From assembly GCF_000247815.1 (NCBI RefSeq), contig NC_021692.1, forward strand, positions 4,470,961 through 4,534,960: 64,000 nucleotides of DNA. Reading direction: 5' to 3'. Below, piece after piece: positions 38,291-51,464 of the stretch. Each line of letters opens with the position of its first letter. Position 1 is the first letter of the stretch. Origin of the DNA: Ficedula albicollis. Lineage: Eukaryota; Chordata; Aves; Passeriformes; Muscicapidae. Made by a program: the position numbers and the translations under genes. The notes under the pieces are model-generated. The model did not search any database. It had not been told where the DNA came from and saw only the letters and a list, made by a program, of their open reading frames with translations.

Positions 38291-40145
38291 TCCTAAAAAT
38301 CACAACTGCCCAGCATCCATGAAATACCTACAACAGGCACAGATGTAATGGGCACAGGCTGGAATTGCATTTTCCTGAGCCCAAACCACCTGGTTCCAGG
38401 CAAACCCAGTCATAGCAAGGGATGCTGACACTTGGGATTTGCTGACAGGTAATTTGGGAATAATCTTGAAAATGGAAAGGGACAAACAGGCCCTTAGATT
38501 GAGAAAATGACCTGTTGATTCCTAATTTTAGTTAATTAAATATCACTCAATACCTTCAATCTCCCCCCAAAATAAAGCTTTAGAAATAATTCCATGTAGG
38601 CTGCTGAGCCCATTCAGAAGAGACTTCAAACCTTAAACATCAGTGAGAGATCATCAGATGCACCCAGTAATCTCTGCACAGTGAATTTATGGGATACCAG
38701 CTCTGTAGGGAGCAGGAAGGGATGTTATTTCCTACTGACTCGGACAAATCACTTGGAAAAGCTACTCCAGTCTCCCAACCCAACTCCTTGCTTCTCAAAA
38801 TCAGACTTAGCACACACTGTGCATTGTGAAACCTTCCCTGCTCTGTCTGACAACACCTATACCCCAGACCCTCAGCATCTTTCAGAAGTTATTTCTGGAA
38901 ATATTGAATCTCATAACAGCAATAAAAGGAAAATACTGTTGTAGCCAAAATAAATGTCTCTTTGGACTGTGTTTAAAAAGCACAGGGGTATTTGTGTGAG
39001 TTGAAGTGCTTGCCTTCACAGAGAACAGCTCGGCTGTTGGGAGATATCAAGGGGCAGGGTAAATTTATAAAGATTTGTCTGTTCAAGGGAAATGCTCTGA
39101 GAGATAAAAGTCTGAATTCTGATTCTTGCACAGTCAAATCAGAGTCCTGTTCTCTCCTCAAGCAAAGCATGAAATCCACACCAACAGCTGAAGAAAAGCC
39201 TCAGCCCTGTTTTGATCAGGTTGGTAAAGGCTGAGCTGATGCTGCTCACGAGGGCAGGCAGGGAAAGGCTTCCCGTGGCAGCCCAGAAACAGGGGCACAG
39301 AGATGTGACACCAACGGGGATGTGCAAAAATATTCACAGTTCAAGCAAAAGTGTCTGAGAAAACCGCGTTTTCCAAGGTTCCACTAAAAAGAGACTGGGT
39401 TTCCAAAAAATAATCTGTCACTTTTGGTCACTTTGAGTCTGCCTGATCCAAAACAGGGTTCTGCTCTGTGAAGAGCCAGTGAGATCCACCCCAGAAAAAT
39501 CCTAGTCTCATCCCAAATCCCACAACCCAATTGTGCATTATCAAATAAATATTTCTCAGGTCGGGTCTCCCTTTTGGTGCGGGAGGACAGAGGTGGATGG
39601 GGTTGATAGAGGAAAACAAGGTCTGCTTAGCAAAATTGAAATAATTCTCTCTCCAGATAGCCTGTATACCTGTCTTCCCCTCCCTCTCCCCCCAAAAAAA
39701 GAATAAAAAAAGAGGGATGCAACAAACATTTGAGACTTTAACTAGTGCAATTTCAGTTATTTTGTCTGAATGAATTCCCACTCAGAACTGCAAACTCCCT
39801 CCCTTTCCCTTTTGTTTGGCAGGCTCAGCATATGGACCTTTAAAACAAAATTAACTTTATTTTTTCCTTACCCAGATGATAAAACAGATTATCCCTAGAA
39901 ATAGAAGGTAGAAGTTTGAGTATATTTTTTTTTTTTTTATTTTTAGGAGAAACAACAGTCCCGCTCCTCTGCAGGGAGGGGAACAGTGCCGGAACAGTGG
40001 GATGATTGTTGGAGGAGTGAATCTGGTTTTCATTAGAGGGAAGTGATGGGTCCGGTTTCTGCCCGGGACTGTTTGCTCGCATCTCTGTTTGTGCTCTGCC
40101 TTGGCAGTTAACCCTTTCCTGGAGGGAGCCGAGCCTGCCCCGCTG
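38291..40145. other. Non-coding DNA
   Basis: Unique sequence with a T13 tract at about 39927. No gene or element is recognised. The last 250 bp have higher GC and lead into a minisatellite. Confidence 0.4.
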
Positions 40146-41150
40146 ATCCCACCCACCTGGCACAGGCGGGGACAGTGGGATCGCTCCAGGGATAATGGGA
40201 TCGCTCCGGGGACAGTGGGATCGCTCCGGAGACAGTGGGATCGCTCCAGGGACAGTGGTATCGCTCCGGGGACAGTGGGATCGCTCCAGGGATAATGGGA
40301 TCGCTCCAGGGACAGTGGGATCGCTCCCCACCCACCTGGCACAGGCGGGGACAGTGGGATCGCTCCAGGGATAATGGGATCGCTCCGGGGACAGTGGGAT
40401 CGCTCCGGAGACAGTGGGATCGCTCCAGGGACAGTGGTATCGCTCCGGGGACAGTGGGATCGCTCCGGGGACAGTGGGATCGCTCCGGGGATAGTGGGAT
40501 CGCTCCAGGGACAGTGGGATCACTCCGAGGATAATGGGATTGTTCCGGGGACAGTGGGATCACTCCGGGGACAGTGGGATCGCTCCAGGAATAATGGAAT
40601 CACTTCAGAGATAATGCGATCACTACAACGCCAGTGGGATCACTCCAGGGACAGTGAAATTACTTCAGGGACAATGGGATCCCTCTATGGACAATGGGAT
40701 CACTCTATAGACAATGGGATCCCTCTATGGACAATGGGATCACTCTATAGACAATGGGATCCCTCTATGGACAATGGGATCACTCTATAGACAATGGGAT
40801 CCCTCTATGGACAATGGGATCACTCTATAGACAATGGGATCCCTCTATGGACAATGGGATCACTCTATAGACAATGGGATCCCTCTATGGACAATGGGAT
40901 CACTCTATAGACAATGGGATCCCTCTATGGACAATGGGATCACTCTATAGACAATGGGATCCCTCTATGGACAATGGGATCACTCTATAGACAATGGGAT
41001 CCCTCTATGGACAATGGGATCACTCTATAGACAATGGGATCCCTCTATGGACAATGGGATCACTCTATAGACAATGGGATCCCTCTATGGACAATGGGAT
41101 CACTCTATAGACAGTGGGACTCCTCCAGGGACAATAGGATCACTCCAGGC
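40146..41150. repeat. 20-bp minisatellite with homogenised 40-bp dimer block
   Basis: The monomer is GACAGTGGGATCGCTCCGGG and variants (GATAATGGG, CTCCAGG). A 179-bp segment including ACCCACCTGGCACAGGCGGG is duplicated at 40151 and 40330. From about 40677 to 41116 the array switches to a nearly invariant 40-bp dimer (GGGATCCCTCTATGGACAAT plus GGGATCACTCTATAGACAAT), eleven copies. Open frames of up to 227 codons across it are repeat translations. Confidence 0.96.
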
Positions 41151-42470
41151 TGGGCAGAGCACTCTGGAATTACTGCAAATACTGCTGGCAGCTAAACTGA
41201 GTGGAGAGGGAACCTTTTGTTTTTGGACTTCAAGTTCCAAGGAGGAACTCAGAAATTGTTTATTAGGGGCTGTTTTACAAAAAAACCAAAACCAAAACCA
41301 AAACCAACAAACAAACAAACAAACAAACAAATCCACAAACCCCAAGCCCTGTGTTTATATATCCATAAATTGGCTAAAAACTCGATATACAAATGCAGAC
41401 CTGCAGGAGCTCCAGGTGAGTTCAGCCCCTGGGGAAGCTGCCAGAAGTGACCCAGCCAGCACAGCCAGGAGGGGACATGAGGGATGTGCCCTGTGCTGCC
41501 TCCACATCCCAAAAACCTCACACACTTCAAGCCAGCAGTGAAAACTTGTGCATTGCTAACTTCTATGTTTACACACTAATTTAAATTATACATTTGCTGA
41601 TTTTATGTGAACATAATATATGTGTTATTTTCCTGTTTATATAGAAGTAAGCTGTTACTCTGTGCTCAGTCCAAGCCTCACACTCTCCAGAAACAATAAA
41701 ATCCCACAGTTACACAATGGCAGTGAACCACTGGATTCATTTCACTCTTTTTTTTTTTATTCACAGGTTTCTGTGTATTACCTGGTAAACTTTGGAATAT
41801 GTTCACTACTCAGAGCTACTGGTCTCATTTGGGAATATTCCTGGATTTACAAATGCTTTGCTCTTGGCAAGGGAAACCTCATTTGTCCACCCCAAGGACT
41901 GCCCAAACTCACTTGGATTTCCAAGGCAAAAGGGGGTTTTTAGGCATTGAAGTGCATGGACTGAAGTTTTCTGCCTTGTTCTTAATTCCTTAAAAGCCAG
42001 AGAGCCAATGGAAGCATGGCGTGAAAACCCATCCTGAACAGGCCAAGGAGGTGCTGCACCCACCAAGCCCTGGAGGAAGGGATAAAATCTCATTAAAAAT
42101 GGTGGTAGGTAACCAGCACACTTACAGGTTCTGGGTTTTTCAAACTGCACCCACCCTGCAGGAGCAGCCAGAAGGAATATGAATTTATTTGGCCACTTTT
42201 CCATGTGCTTTGGGCTTCCAGGACAATGTCAGCAAGGCACATCACCCAGAGCTGGGTACAAAGCCTGAAAAATTTCCTCATGGGAGGGTCATAAATAACA
42301 TCCCACCTTTCCCCAGCCCTGGTCACACCAGACCCCACCAGGCCAGGGCAAAATTTGTGTTTTCAAACACTAAACTGGTGGTTTAACTTCCTTCAGAGAC
42401 CCCAGATCCAGGGTCAGTCACTGGGAGGTGTGGGAGCTCTGAGGACAGCAAGGAAAGGGAATCCCAGGGA
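41151..42470. other. Non-coding DNA
   Basis: Unique apart from the CAAA tract listed separately. AT-rich phrases near 41570-41640. No gene is recognised. Confidence 0.4.
41278..41336. repeat. (CCAAAA)n/(CAAA)n microsatellite
   Basis: Four CCAAAA-type units are followed by about six CAAA units. Confidence 0.9.
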
Positions 42471-43080
42471 TGATTCCTACAGCTGCTCACTGTGCCTGGG
42501 CAGCTCTGGGCACAGACCCCACTGCTCTTCCTGCTGAACCGCTCTTCCGATCTTTCCTACAGCTGCTCACTGTGCCTGGGCAGCTCTGGGCACAGACCCC
42601 ACTGTTCTGGGCACAAACCTCACTGATCTGGGCACAAACCTTACTGATCTGGGCACAAACCTTACTGTTCTAGCACAAACCCCACTGTTCTAGCACAGAC
42701 CCCACTGCTCTGGGCACAGACCCCACTGCTCTGGGCACAACCTTACTGCTCTGGGCACAAACCCCACTGTTCTGGGCACAGACCCCACTGCTCTGTGCAC
42801 AGACCCCACTGTTCTAGCACAAACCCCACTGTTCTAGCACAAACCCCACTGCTCTGGGCACAAACCCCACTGTTCTAGCACAAACCCCACTGTTCTAGCA
42901 CAGACCCCACTGCTCTGGGCACAGACCCCACTGCTCTGGGCACAACCTTACTGCTCTGTGCACAGACCCCACTGTTCTGGGCACAAACCCCACTGCTTTG
43001 GGCACAAACCCCACTGTTCTGGGCACAGACCCCACTGTTCTAGCACAAACCCCACTGTTCTGGGCACAAACCCCACTGCT
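42471..43080. repeat. 20-21-bp minisatellite, first block
   Basis: The monomer is of the type GCACAAACCCCACTGTTCTGG, with variants CACAGACC, CTGCTCTGGG and TTCTAGCAC. It starts from a unique-looking phrase CAGCTGCTCACTGTGCC, duplicated on either side of an adapter sequence, and runs to the first truncated CR1. Confidence 0.93.
42530..42553 (-). other. Illumina paired-end adapter sequence in the assembly
   Basis: 24 nt, starting CCTGCTGAACCGCTC and ending TTCCGATCT, match the reverse orientation of the Illumina paired-end adapter as I know it. About 55 bp before it (from TTCCTACAGCTGC near 42474) reappear directly after it (42554 onward), an 80-bp offset. A chimeric or untrimmed read was therefore probably built into the contig. 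Confidence 0.93.
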
Positions 43081-43228
43081 CTGGGCAGTGAAAGCTGGAA
43101 GAGGGGAAGTCTAGGTTGGATATTGGGAAGGAATTCTTCCCTGTGAGGGTGGTGAGGCCCTGGCACAGGATGCCCAGAGAAGCTGTGGCTGCCCCTGGGT
43201 CCCTGGAATTGTCCAAGGCCAGATGGGC
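43081..43228 (+). mobile_element. CR1-type LINE fragment embedded in minisatellite, copy 1
   Basis: AAGCTGGAAGAGGGGAAGTC, GATATTGGGAAGGAATTC, GTGAGGCCCTGGCACAGG and AAGGCCAGATGGGCC, then abrupt return to the minisatellite (ACAGACCCCACTG). It appears identical to the copy at 43734 over this length. Confidence 0.92.
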
Positions 43229-43733
43229 CACAGACCCCACTGTTCTGGGCACAAACCCCACTGCTTTGGGCACAAACCCCACTGTTCTGGGCACAGACCC
43301 CACTGCTCTGTGCACAGACCCCACTGTTCTAGCACAAACCCCACTGTTCTGGGCACAAACACCACTGTTCTGGCACTGTTCTGGGCACAAACCCCACTGC
43401 TTTGGGCACAAACCCCACTGTTCTGGGCACAGACCCCACTGTTCTAGCACAAACCCCACTGTTCTGGGCACAAACCCCACTGCTTTGGGCACAAACCCCA
43501 CTGTTCTGGGCACAGACCCCACTGTTCTAGCACAAACCCCACTGTTCTGGGCACAAACCCCACTGCTTTGGGCACAAACCCCACTGTTCTGGGCACAGAC
43601 CCCACTGTTCTAGCACAAACCCCACTGTTCTGGGCACAAACCCCACTGCTTTGGGCACAAACCCCACTGTTCTGGGCACAGACCCCACTGTTCTAGCACA
43701 AACCCCACTGTTCTGGGCACAAACCCCACTGCT
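43229..43733. repeat. 20-21-bp minisatellite, second block, 83-bp higher-order unit
   Basis: Same monomers as 42471-43080. The variant CTTTGGGCAC recurs at 43401, 43484, 43567 and 43650, exactly 83 bp apart, defining a four-monomer higher-order unit. Confidence 0.95.
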
Positions 43734-43998
43734 CTGGGCAGTGAAAGCTGGAAGAGGGGAAGTCTAGGTTGGATATTGGGAAGGAATTCTTCCCTGTGAG
43801 GGTGGTGAGGCCCTGGCACAGGATGCCCAGAGAAGCTGTGGCTGCCCCTGGGTCCCTGGAATTGTCCAAGGCCAGATGGGCCTTGGAGCAGCCTGGGCTA
43901 GTGGAAGGTGTCCCTTCCATGGCAGGGAGTGGGAGCTGGATGAGTTTTAAGGTCCCTCTCAACCCAAATTGTCTGTGATCCTGTGATTCCATGAAATA
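43734..43998 (+). mobile_element. CR1-type LINE 3' end, copy 2
   Basis: It begins exactly like copy 1, but continues past GGGCC with TTGGAGCAGCCTGGGCTAG, CATGGCAGGGAGTGGGAGC, TTTTAAGGTCCCTCTCAACC and the terminal GATCCTGTGATTCCATG. This is the complete, original insertion. Confidence 0.93.
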
Positions 43999-45059
43999 AG
44001 GAAAGCAGGTGAGGTTATCAGTGACAGCCTGAAGGGATGGCAAAGATTTTGGGGCCATATAATGAGAGACCCAAAAGAAAACTGCAGTTGGTGTCTGGCC
44101 CAAAGGACCAGAATTGCACATAACCTGCACATACTGCCCAGGCTTTGGGGTTTGATTCACCTCCTGAATGCCCCAGGATAAAAGGTTTGCCTGAAATGAA
44201 ATTTCCAGGCATCTTCTCATGTCTTCTGCCAATTCCAACAGCCTGAACTGGGAAGGCATTGTGAAGTAAACAAAAAAAAAATCTCTCAAAGTAGATCTTA
44301 GATAAAAACCAGACAACGTCAGCCAGTTCAACATCTCCCCTAACCCCATCCTGCTCTGAGCAGATCTGCCCCATTGCATTGCCCTGACCAGGGAAAACAG
44401 AGGAAACCCCTCCAATCCCCCGACTGCACATCCTCAGAGCACAGATCTTACCAAATAAATGGATGGAAAAACGACACTGTCAAAAGGCTTCCTGGTTAGA
44501 TGAAGCCACAGATATGGTTAGGCAGCCACTAGACTGAGACATCAGAATATAAAGGAGATTAAAAGAAACTGTCACCACCTATTGCTAAAATTGTCTTCCA
44601 CCTCCTGTTTCAGGCAGTCTGCATGTCACTGCTCCTTTGGAGGGAATTATCTCGGAAAGAAAATCCTGCTCTTCCTTTAATTGGAGGGAAACCTCTCAGA
44701 CACCCCCCTCCTTTTTATGGGGCACATTCTTGCAGGCATTGGCCACAAAAGGGCACCGAGAACACAGCAGCAAAAGGGATTTATTTGTGTCCTCGCCCTC
44801 AGCCCCATGCCCAGCTGCTGTTGAGCACAACCACACATGCCAGGGCGTGAAGAATTCCTGGTGGCACCTCCGAGGTGGCATTTCCCCCGCCCTGCCCTGT
44901 GCCAGCACTCCCCAGAGAAAAGCACCAAACGCCTTTTTCTGTAATTCCTCCTTTCACCCCAAAGACCTCGCTGCACCCTATACATTGATTATAAACTTGC
45001 TGTCTTAAGCCAAAACATTAATTGCATCTTCCAGCAAGGGGAAAAAAACCACCAGCTCA
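43999..45059. other. Non-coding DNA
   Basis: Unique sequence. No exon or transposon is recognised. Confidence 0.4.
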
Positions 45060-45610
45060 TTTAGGAATGTATTCATTAAGGGCCTGATTGACACGGGCAG
45101 AACCAGGGGGTTAAATTGGAGCCGGAGCGGAGGCCGGAGCACTGAGCTGCAGCAATCTCACCTCTCTGTGGTTTATCTCTGCAAGTCGGATAATTTATCC
45201 TCCTCACGGCAACACAGAAAAAGGCAACTTGGCAGAGGGGGCAAGACAAAAGTAGACATTTTGTAACTGCTAAGTGCTAACGTTTCTGAAGATAATTTTT
45301 TTGCAAAAGGTTTCTAAACAGCCCCTGTCAGCCAAGTTGCATTTTGTTATTTCAAAGTGACTGTGGGAGTCTAATCCAGTTCGAGCCCTTTGTAAATTTT
45401 AATGGAAATGCTCATACACAAAGGACAAAAAAATGTTTAGCTGCTGTTAGATATTCAGGAAATCTAAATCTAATTTGCCCTCCTAATCAGCGCTTCGATC
45501 TCAGCAGTGCCTGTTGTTTCTCTGTTTCCTTATTGCAATTTCAACTGCAGCATCTATTTTCTATCAAAATACAGTTCTGTATAGACAATTCCATATAGAG
45601 CTTAAAATAC
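45060..45610. promoter_or_regulatory. Candidate conserved non-coding regulatory block
   Basis: GTATTCATTAAGGGCC, TTGACACGGGC, GTTAAATTGGAGCCGGAGCG, TCGGATAATTTATCC, CTAACGTTTCTG, AATTTTAATGG, CTAATCAGCGCTTCG and CTATCAAAATAC pack homeodomain- and GATA-like cores with retained CpGs into about 550 bp. No credible open frame. Confidence 0.38.
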
Positions 45611-46689
45611 AGCTTTAACCACAAGGAGAAGAAAGGGGATTTTCTTGAAAAACAAATTCATGGCAATATTGCTTTGACTTAAAAATGTGTGTGGAAGTGT
45701 GGAATAATAATAAAAAAGGATTATATCCATCAACAACAAAGTGGCCTTTTGTTTCTACACTTAGGGGAGATGATAAACATCTTGGGCAGATCCAGCCACA
45801 GCCTCCCTGAAACAGCTGTGCAAAGGACATTTTTCAGTGGAGAAGGAGAAATGAGAGCTGCTGGATTCTGCCCTGGAAGGACAAGGACATGGGAGCTGGG
45901 ACAGAGCTCCCCTGAGAGGACATCACTGTCCCATCCATGGAACAGCAGCTAGCCAGGAGCAGAAGAAATCCCAGGAGAGAAACGTGAATGATTCCATGGA
46001 ATAAATGCTCAGAGGTACAAACTGAACACAATTCCTGTGCCAAAAACCAGGCAGGATCTCCTGGGCCCACGGAGCTGAGGGGAAGGGCAGACAGGGGGTC
46101 AGGAACAGAAGAGTCTTACCCTAAAATCCTCTGCTCCTGCTGCCTAACTCGAGGCTGCAGAAATTTTGAGCCTCACTAATTATGGATAATCCTACGAAAA
46201 ATGAAGCTCATCAGGAAAACAGACAGAGGACCTCCTTCATCGCCAGCTTGGAGGGCTCAGCAGACTGCAAGGTGTGTGAGACACAGGGTGAGGTGTTCTC
46301 TCCATCCCCTGCTTTAATCCTGAGCTTTACTCACCACCATCATTTCTAAAGTTTGCCAGCAACACAGCAAACTCTAAGCAGTAGCTGTAACATTATTAAA
46401 ATTACAAGTTATTAAAATAATTCCACAGAAGGAAGGCAAGCTGAGGGATGAGGCCACAGCTGAAGATATCTTTTGTTTTAATTTGGGTAAGGAGCTAAGG
46501 TTTCACAGTAAAAAATCACAGCTCTGAAAGGATGTAGATGAGGAAAAAGGGTGGATAACCTAGAGCCATTGGTACTCTGGATTGCCATACACAAAGGATT
46601 CCTAAAAACCTGTGCAGCAAACTCTGGAAACAAGCCTATGGTTTGGCTTGAGAGAAATTTTTCCCCAAACCAAGCACTATTCATTTACC
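45611..46689. other. Non-coding DNA
   Basis: Unique sequence. No gene or element is recognised. Confidence 0.4.
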
Positions 46690-46910
46690 TGCAGTGCATT
46701 CCCAGGCAATCAGTAGCCCACAGACCTTAACCTATTTCCGAGGCAATAATGGAATTAGATTTGAATCAAAGTTCAGCGCCTTTGATAAGTCTGTGCTCTC
46801 ACTTTGCCCCAGGCAATATTTGCCTCTTATTAAAGCCTTGTCCTGGTTCTGAGCTGATGAATCACTGCACAGATATCAGTGGGCTTTAGGCAGACACTGT
46901 TATCAGTGGT
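46690..46910. promoter_or_regulatory. Candidate short regulatory block
   Basis: CAGGCAATCAGTAGC, GAGGCAATAATGG, AATTAGATTTGAATC, CAGCGCCTTTGATAAG and GATATCAGTGGGC. Short and motif-dense; supported by composition only. Confidence 0.28.
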
Positions 46911-47280
46911 GTTCATGGGCAGGTTTCATTCTAACCCCACGTGCCCCAGCTCCAGTCCTGACCCTGGAGGAGGAATGAGCCCCCAAAGTGTCCCCAGGAG
47001 CACCCTGGATACGTGAAGGATTCTGTGTTAAACATTCTGCCATGCTCATGGTGGTACTGCTGGTTTTTAGATGCAGGTTTTTGCAGTTTTCTGATACACC
47101 TTAGGAAAGAAAGTCTTAAAAATTCCCTCAAAAGCTCTGCAATAGGAGAAGGAAGAAAATACCCTGAGCTCATTCACTGCATAAACACAGCCACATGCTG
47201 GGTCTACTGCAATTAAACCGAAAATATTTAAAGGAGTGAAAGAAACTTAGAAAATCTTTTGAATGTGTCTAAAAATATTA
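46911..47280. other. Non-coding DNA
   Basis: Unique sequence before a CR1 copy. Nothing is recognised. Confidence 0.4.
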
Positions 47281-47697
<417 letters not shown>

Positions 47698-48989
47698 GAA
47701 ACAATGAAACTAAGAATACATAACTGATAAATTTAATCATATCTTTCAGCTGCTTATATTAAACTATTTCAGTGTATTGCTGTGTAGTATCTTTCTTACT
47801 CTGAAATGCTACATGATACATTTACCCTCAAGAGAAAACACTTCATTTAGAAAATTGCAAATGCTTTCTTTGAAAAAAAATGATTCTTTGGGGCTGTCTC
47901 ATGAAAAGACAACTCTCCCCTGCCTTCAGCTGAGGGCACAGGACCAGATTATTAAATACTGGGGTTCCCAAATGGTCCTTGGGAAGGGTCAGGGCTGCCC
48001 AGTGCCTCGTCCTTGCTGGAGGAAGGACAGCTTGGTTGGGTGACAAAAATCAGGGAAAAGGGCCCTGAAACCAACACCCCCACAGGCCACTGGCTGTGAC
48101 ACAGAACTGCTGGGCCATAAACCCAAGTGTGTGACAAACAGCCCCAGGACAAGTGAGGAGGGAACACTCCTTCGCTTCCCCATCCCTGCTATAATGAGAA
48201 AATGTCATATAAAGTAACTCTTGTTCATGTCCTTTATCCTCAAATTTATAACTGTCTCCAACAGTGCAGTCAAGGGTGAAGGTTATTTGTGTCATACTTG
48301 CCAAGAAAGTGCCCCTTTCAACACTTAAAGAACACAGTCAAACTACAGATAAAGGAGCAGACAAAAAAGATTCTGTCTTTCCCAAGTATTATTTATCTCC
48401 TCTATGTTCTTTGTTTCCCTAATGGTGGAGATACCAGCCAGAGTGGGATTCACAGACGTAAATCCTTGAGCCCAAGTGTGTAATTTAATTTTCTTTCATT
48501 TGGAGCTAACATGAGATGTGGATCCTGAGGGTCAAAGTCAAAGCTCACCCTTCTGAAACACTCTGGTTTTCTTTTTTCTAAGAAGTGTCTCGAATTGATA
48601 CTCAGAAAATAAAATCAAAATAAAATAAAATTAGGGGCAAAGTTTAACGTAAAATTCTCTGTGGGAAGGTCAGCTGGACCAAATATTATTGGGTTTTTCC
48701 TCATTCAGGTAAAATTTGTCAATAAGAAAGAGTTGTTATAACTCCCAGTGTATTAAATGCAATATTTATACAATGACTCTGTTCCCAAGGCACTTCCAAT
48801 TTCCAGCCATGGCCATTCAAAACCAGGCCCTGAAATGGCTTCAGCCACCAGCACAGCCACCCAGGACCCTCTCCTGGTTGTTTCCCTTTTGTTATTCCCG
48901 TGCCAGCCTGGGTGGAGGGATGGGCAGAGCCCTGTGGTGCTCACAGAGCAGCAGCAGGAGCTCAGAGTCACAGCTCTCCTCCTCCAGGG
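47698..48989. other. Non-coding DNA
   Basis: Unique sequence with AAAATAAAATAAAATTAGG near 48620. No gene is recognised. Confidence 0.4.
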
Positions 48990-49618
48990 AATCATGCAAT
49001 GGTTTGGCTGGGGAGGGACCTTAAAACCATCCAGTGCCAGCCCTGCTGTGGCAGGGACACCTTCCATAGCCCAGGGTGCTCCAAACCCCAACCAACCTCG
49101 TTGTATTTGAGCTGTGAGAGTAGTGAAAGGGATATAGCAACAAGGCTCTTCATGCAAAGAGAAGCAAAAGAGAGCCTTTATTTAAGGAAACACTACACTT
49201 ATATACAGTAGTTTGTGGAGTGAGCTTAGACTTGATTGGTGCAAGGAAGCAACACCTCTTGAAAACATGCTTTTATGAAAACATCACGTCTCTCACCTCT
49301 CCAGCAGTGTTTAACCATTGTTATAATTTCTTGTCCTTGAGCAGCTGAGGAAGTTCTGCTTTCTGGTTCCCAGCAGTATCCTAAGGACACAACTTGGACA
49401 CTGCCAGGGATGGAGCAGCCACAGCTGCTCTGGGCACCCTGTGCTGGGGCCTGCCACCCTCACAGCCAGCAATTCCCTCCCAAAATCCCACCCATCCCTG
49501 TCCTCTGGCAGTGGGAGCCGTTCCCTGTGTCCTGTCCCTCCATCCCTGGTCCCCAGTCCCTGGAACTCCTTCATGCCCTGGAGGGGGCTCTGAGATCACC
49601 CCAGGGCCTTCTCACCCG
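48990..49618 (-). mobile_element. CR1-type LINE copy (minus) with nested LTR
   Basis: CR1 reads GCAATGGTTTGGCTGGG, GACCTTAAAACCATCC, CAGGGACACCTTCCATAG and CAACCAACCTCG, is interrupted at about 49101, and resumes at about 49390 with ACTTGGACACTGCC, GGGATGGAGCAGCC, GCACCCTGTGCTGGGGCC, TCCTCTGGCAGTGGGAGC and GAGGGGGCTCTGAGATC. The order matches CR1 on both sides, so the LTR is a later insertion. Confidence 0.85.
49102..49389 (-). mobile_element. Probable solo LTR nested in CR1
   Basis: About 288 bp lie between two halves of one CR1. Read on the minus strand it starts TGTCCTTAGG and ends CTCAAATACA, as expected for TG...CA ends. It holds a TATA-like GTATATAAG (49198-49206) followed about 20 nt later by AATAAA (49177-49182), then a short U5-like end. 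This order resembles compact avian retroviral LTRs. I could not find a clean target-site duplication, and no internal viral genes are present, so it is old or solo. Boundaries are uncertain by a few bases. Confidence 0.65.
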
Positions 49619-49689
49619 CAGCGCTCCCAGTCTCACTGCACAGCAGAGCTGTTTCTCTCTGCACCACATTACCTGGAGAAGGCATTTGC

Positions 49690-49872
49690 ATGACGATTGG
49701 ATCATTTTCCCTCGTGCCACGGCCGTTTCTGAAGCGGTTCTGGTGTTGGGAGGGCCGGGCCGCGTGAGGGCCGGGCCCAGGAGCCACGGCCGCGCCCGTG
49801 CCCGCGCGGGGGCCGGGCCCTCTGCTAATAACACGGCTAAGACAGTTAATAAGGCTCCCGATGAATGATTAG
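49690..49872. promoter_or_regulatory. GC/CpG-rich block with AT-rich edge
   Basis: GGCCGGGCCGCGTGAGG, CCACGGCCGCGCCCGTGCCC and GCGCGGGGGCCGGGCCC form a short CpG-dense core of about 90 bp, followed by CTGCTAATAACACGG and CAGTTAATAAGG. It is too short for a typical CpG island but could be regulatory, and such GC-rich DNA is hard to sequence, which may explain the assembly break just downstream. Confidence 0.35.
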
Positions 49873-51459
<1,587 letters not shown>

Positions 51460-51464
51460 ATCTC

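Larger units (their letters stand above)
49033..49872. repeat. Duplicated 840-bp segment, left copy
   Basis: Everything from CAGTGCCAGCCCTGCTG to CCGATGAATGATTAG, including the LTR and the GC-rich block, reappears at an offset of 2432 bp with no difference noticed. The left copy is continuous with normal upstream sequence. Confidence 0.95.

Noticed and set aside
39840..40790. Repeat proteins with IPLSPERSHC or GSLRGQWDRS motifs
   Set aside because: Translation of the 20-bp minisatellite on both strands.
42948..43819. Repeat proteins with GLCPEQW or HKPHCSG motifs
   Set aside because: Translation of the 20-21-bp minisatellite and CR1 fragments.
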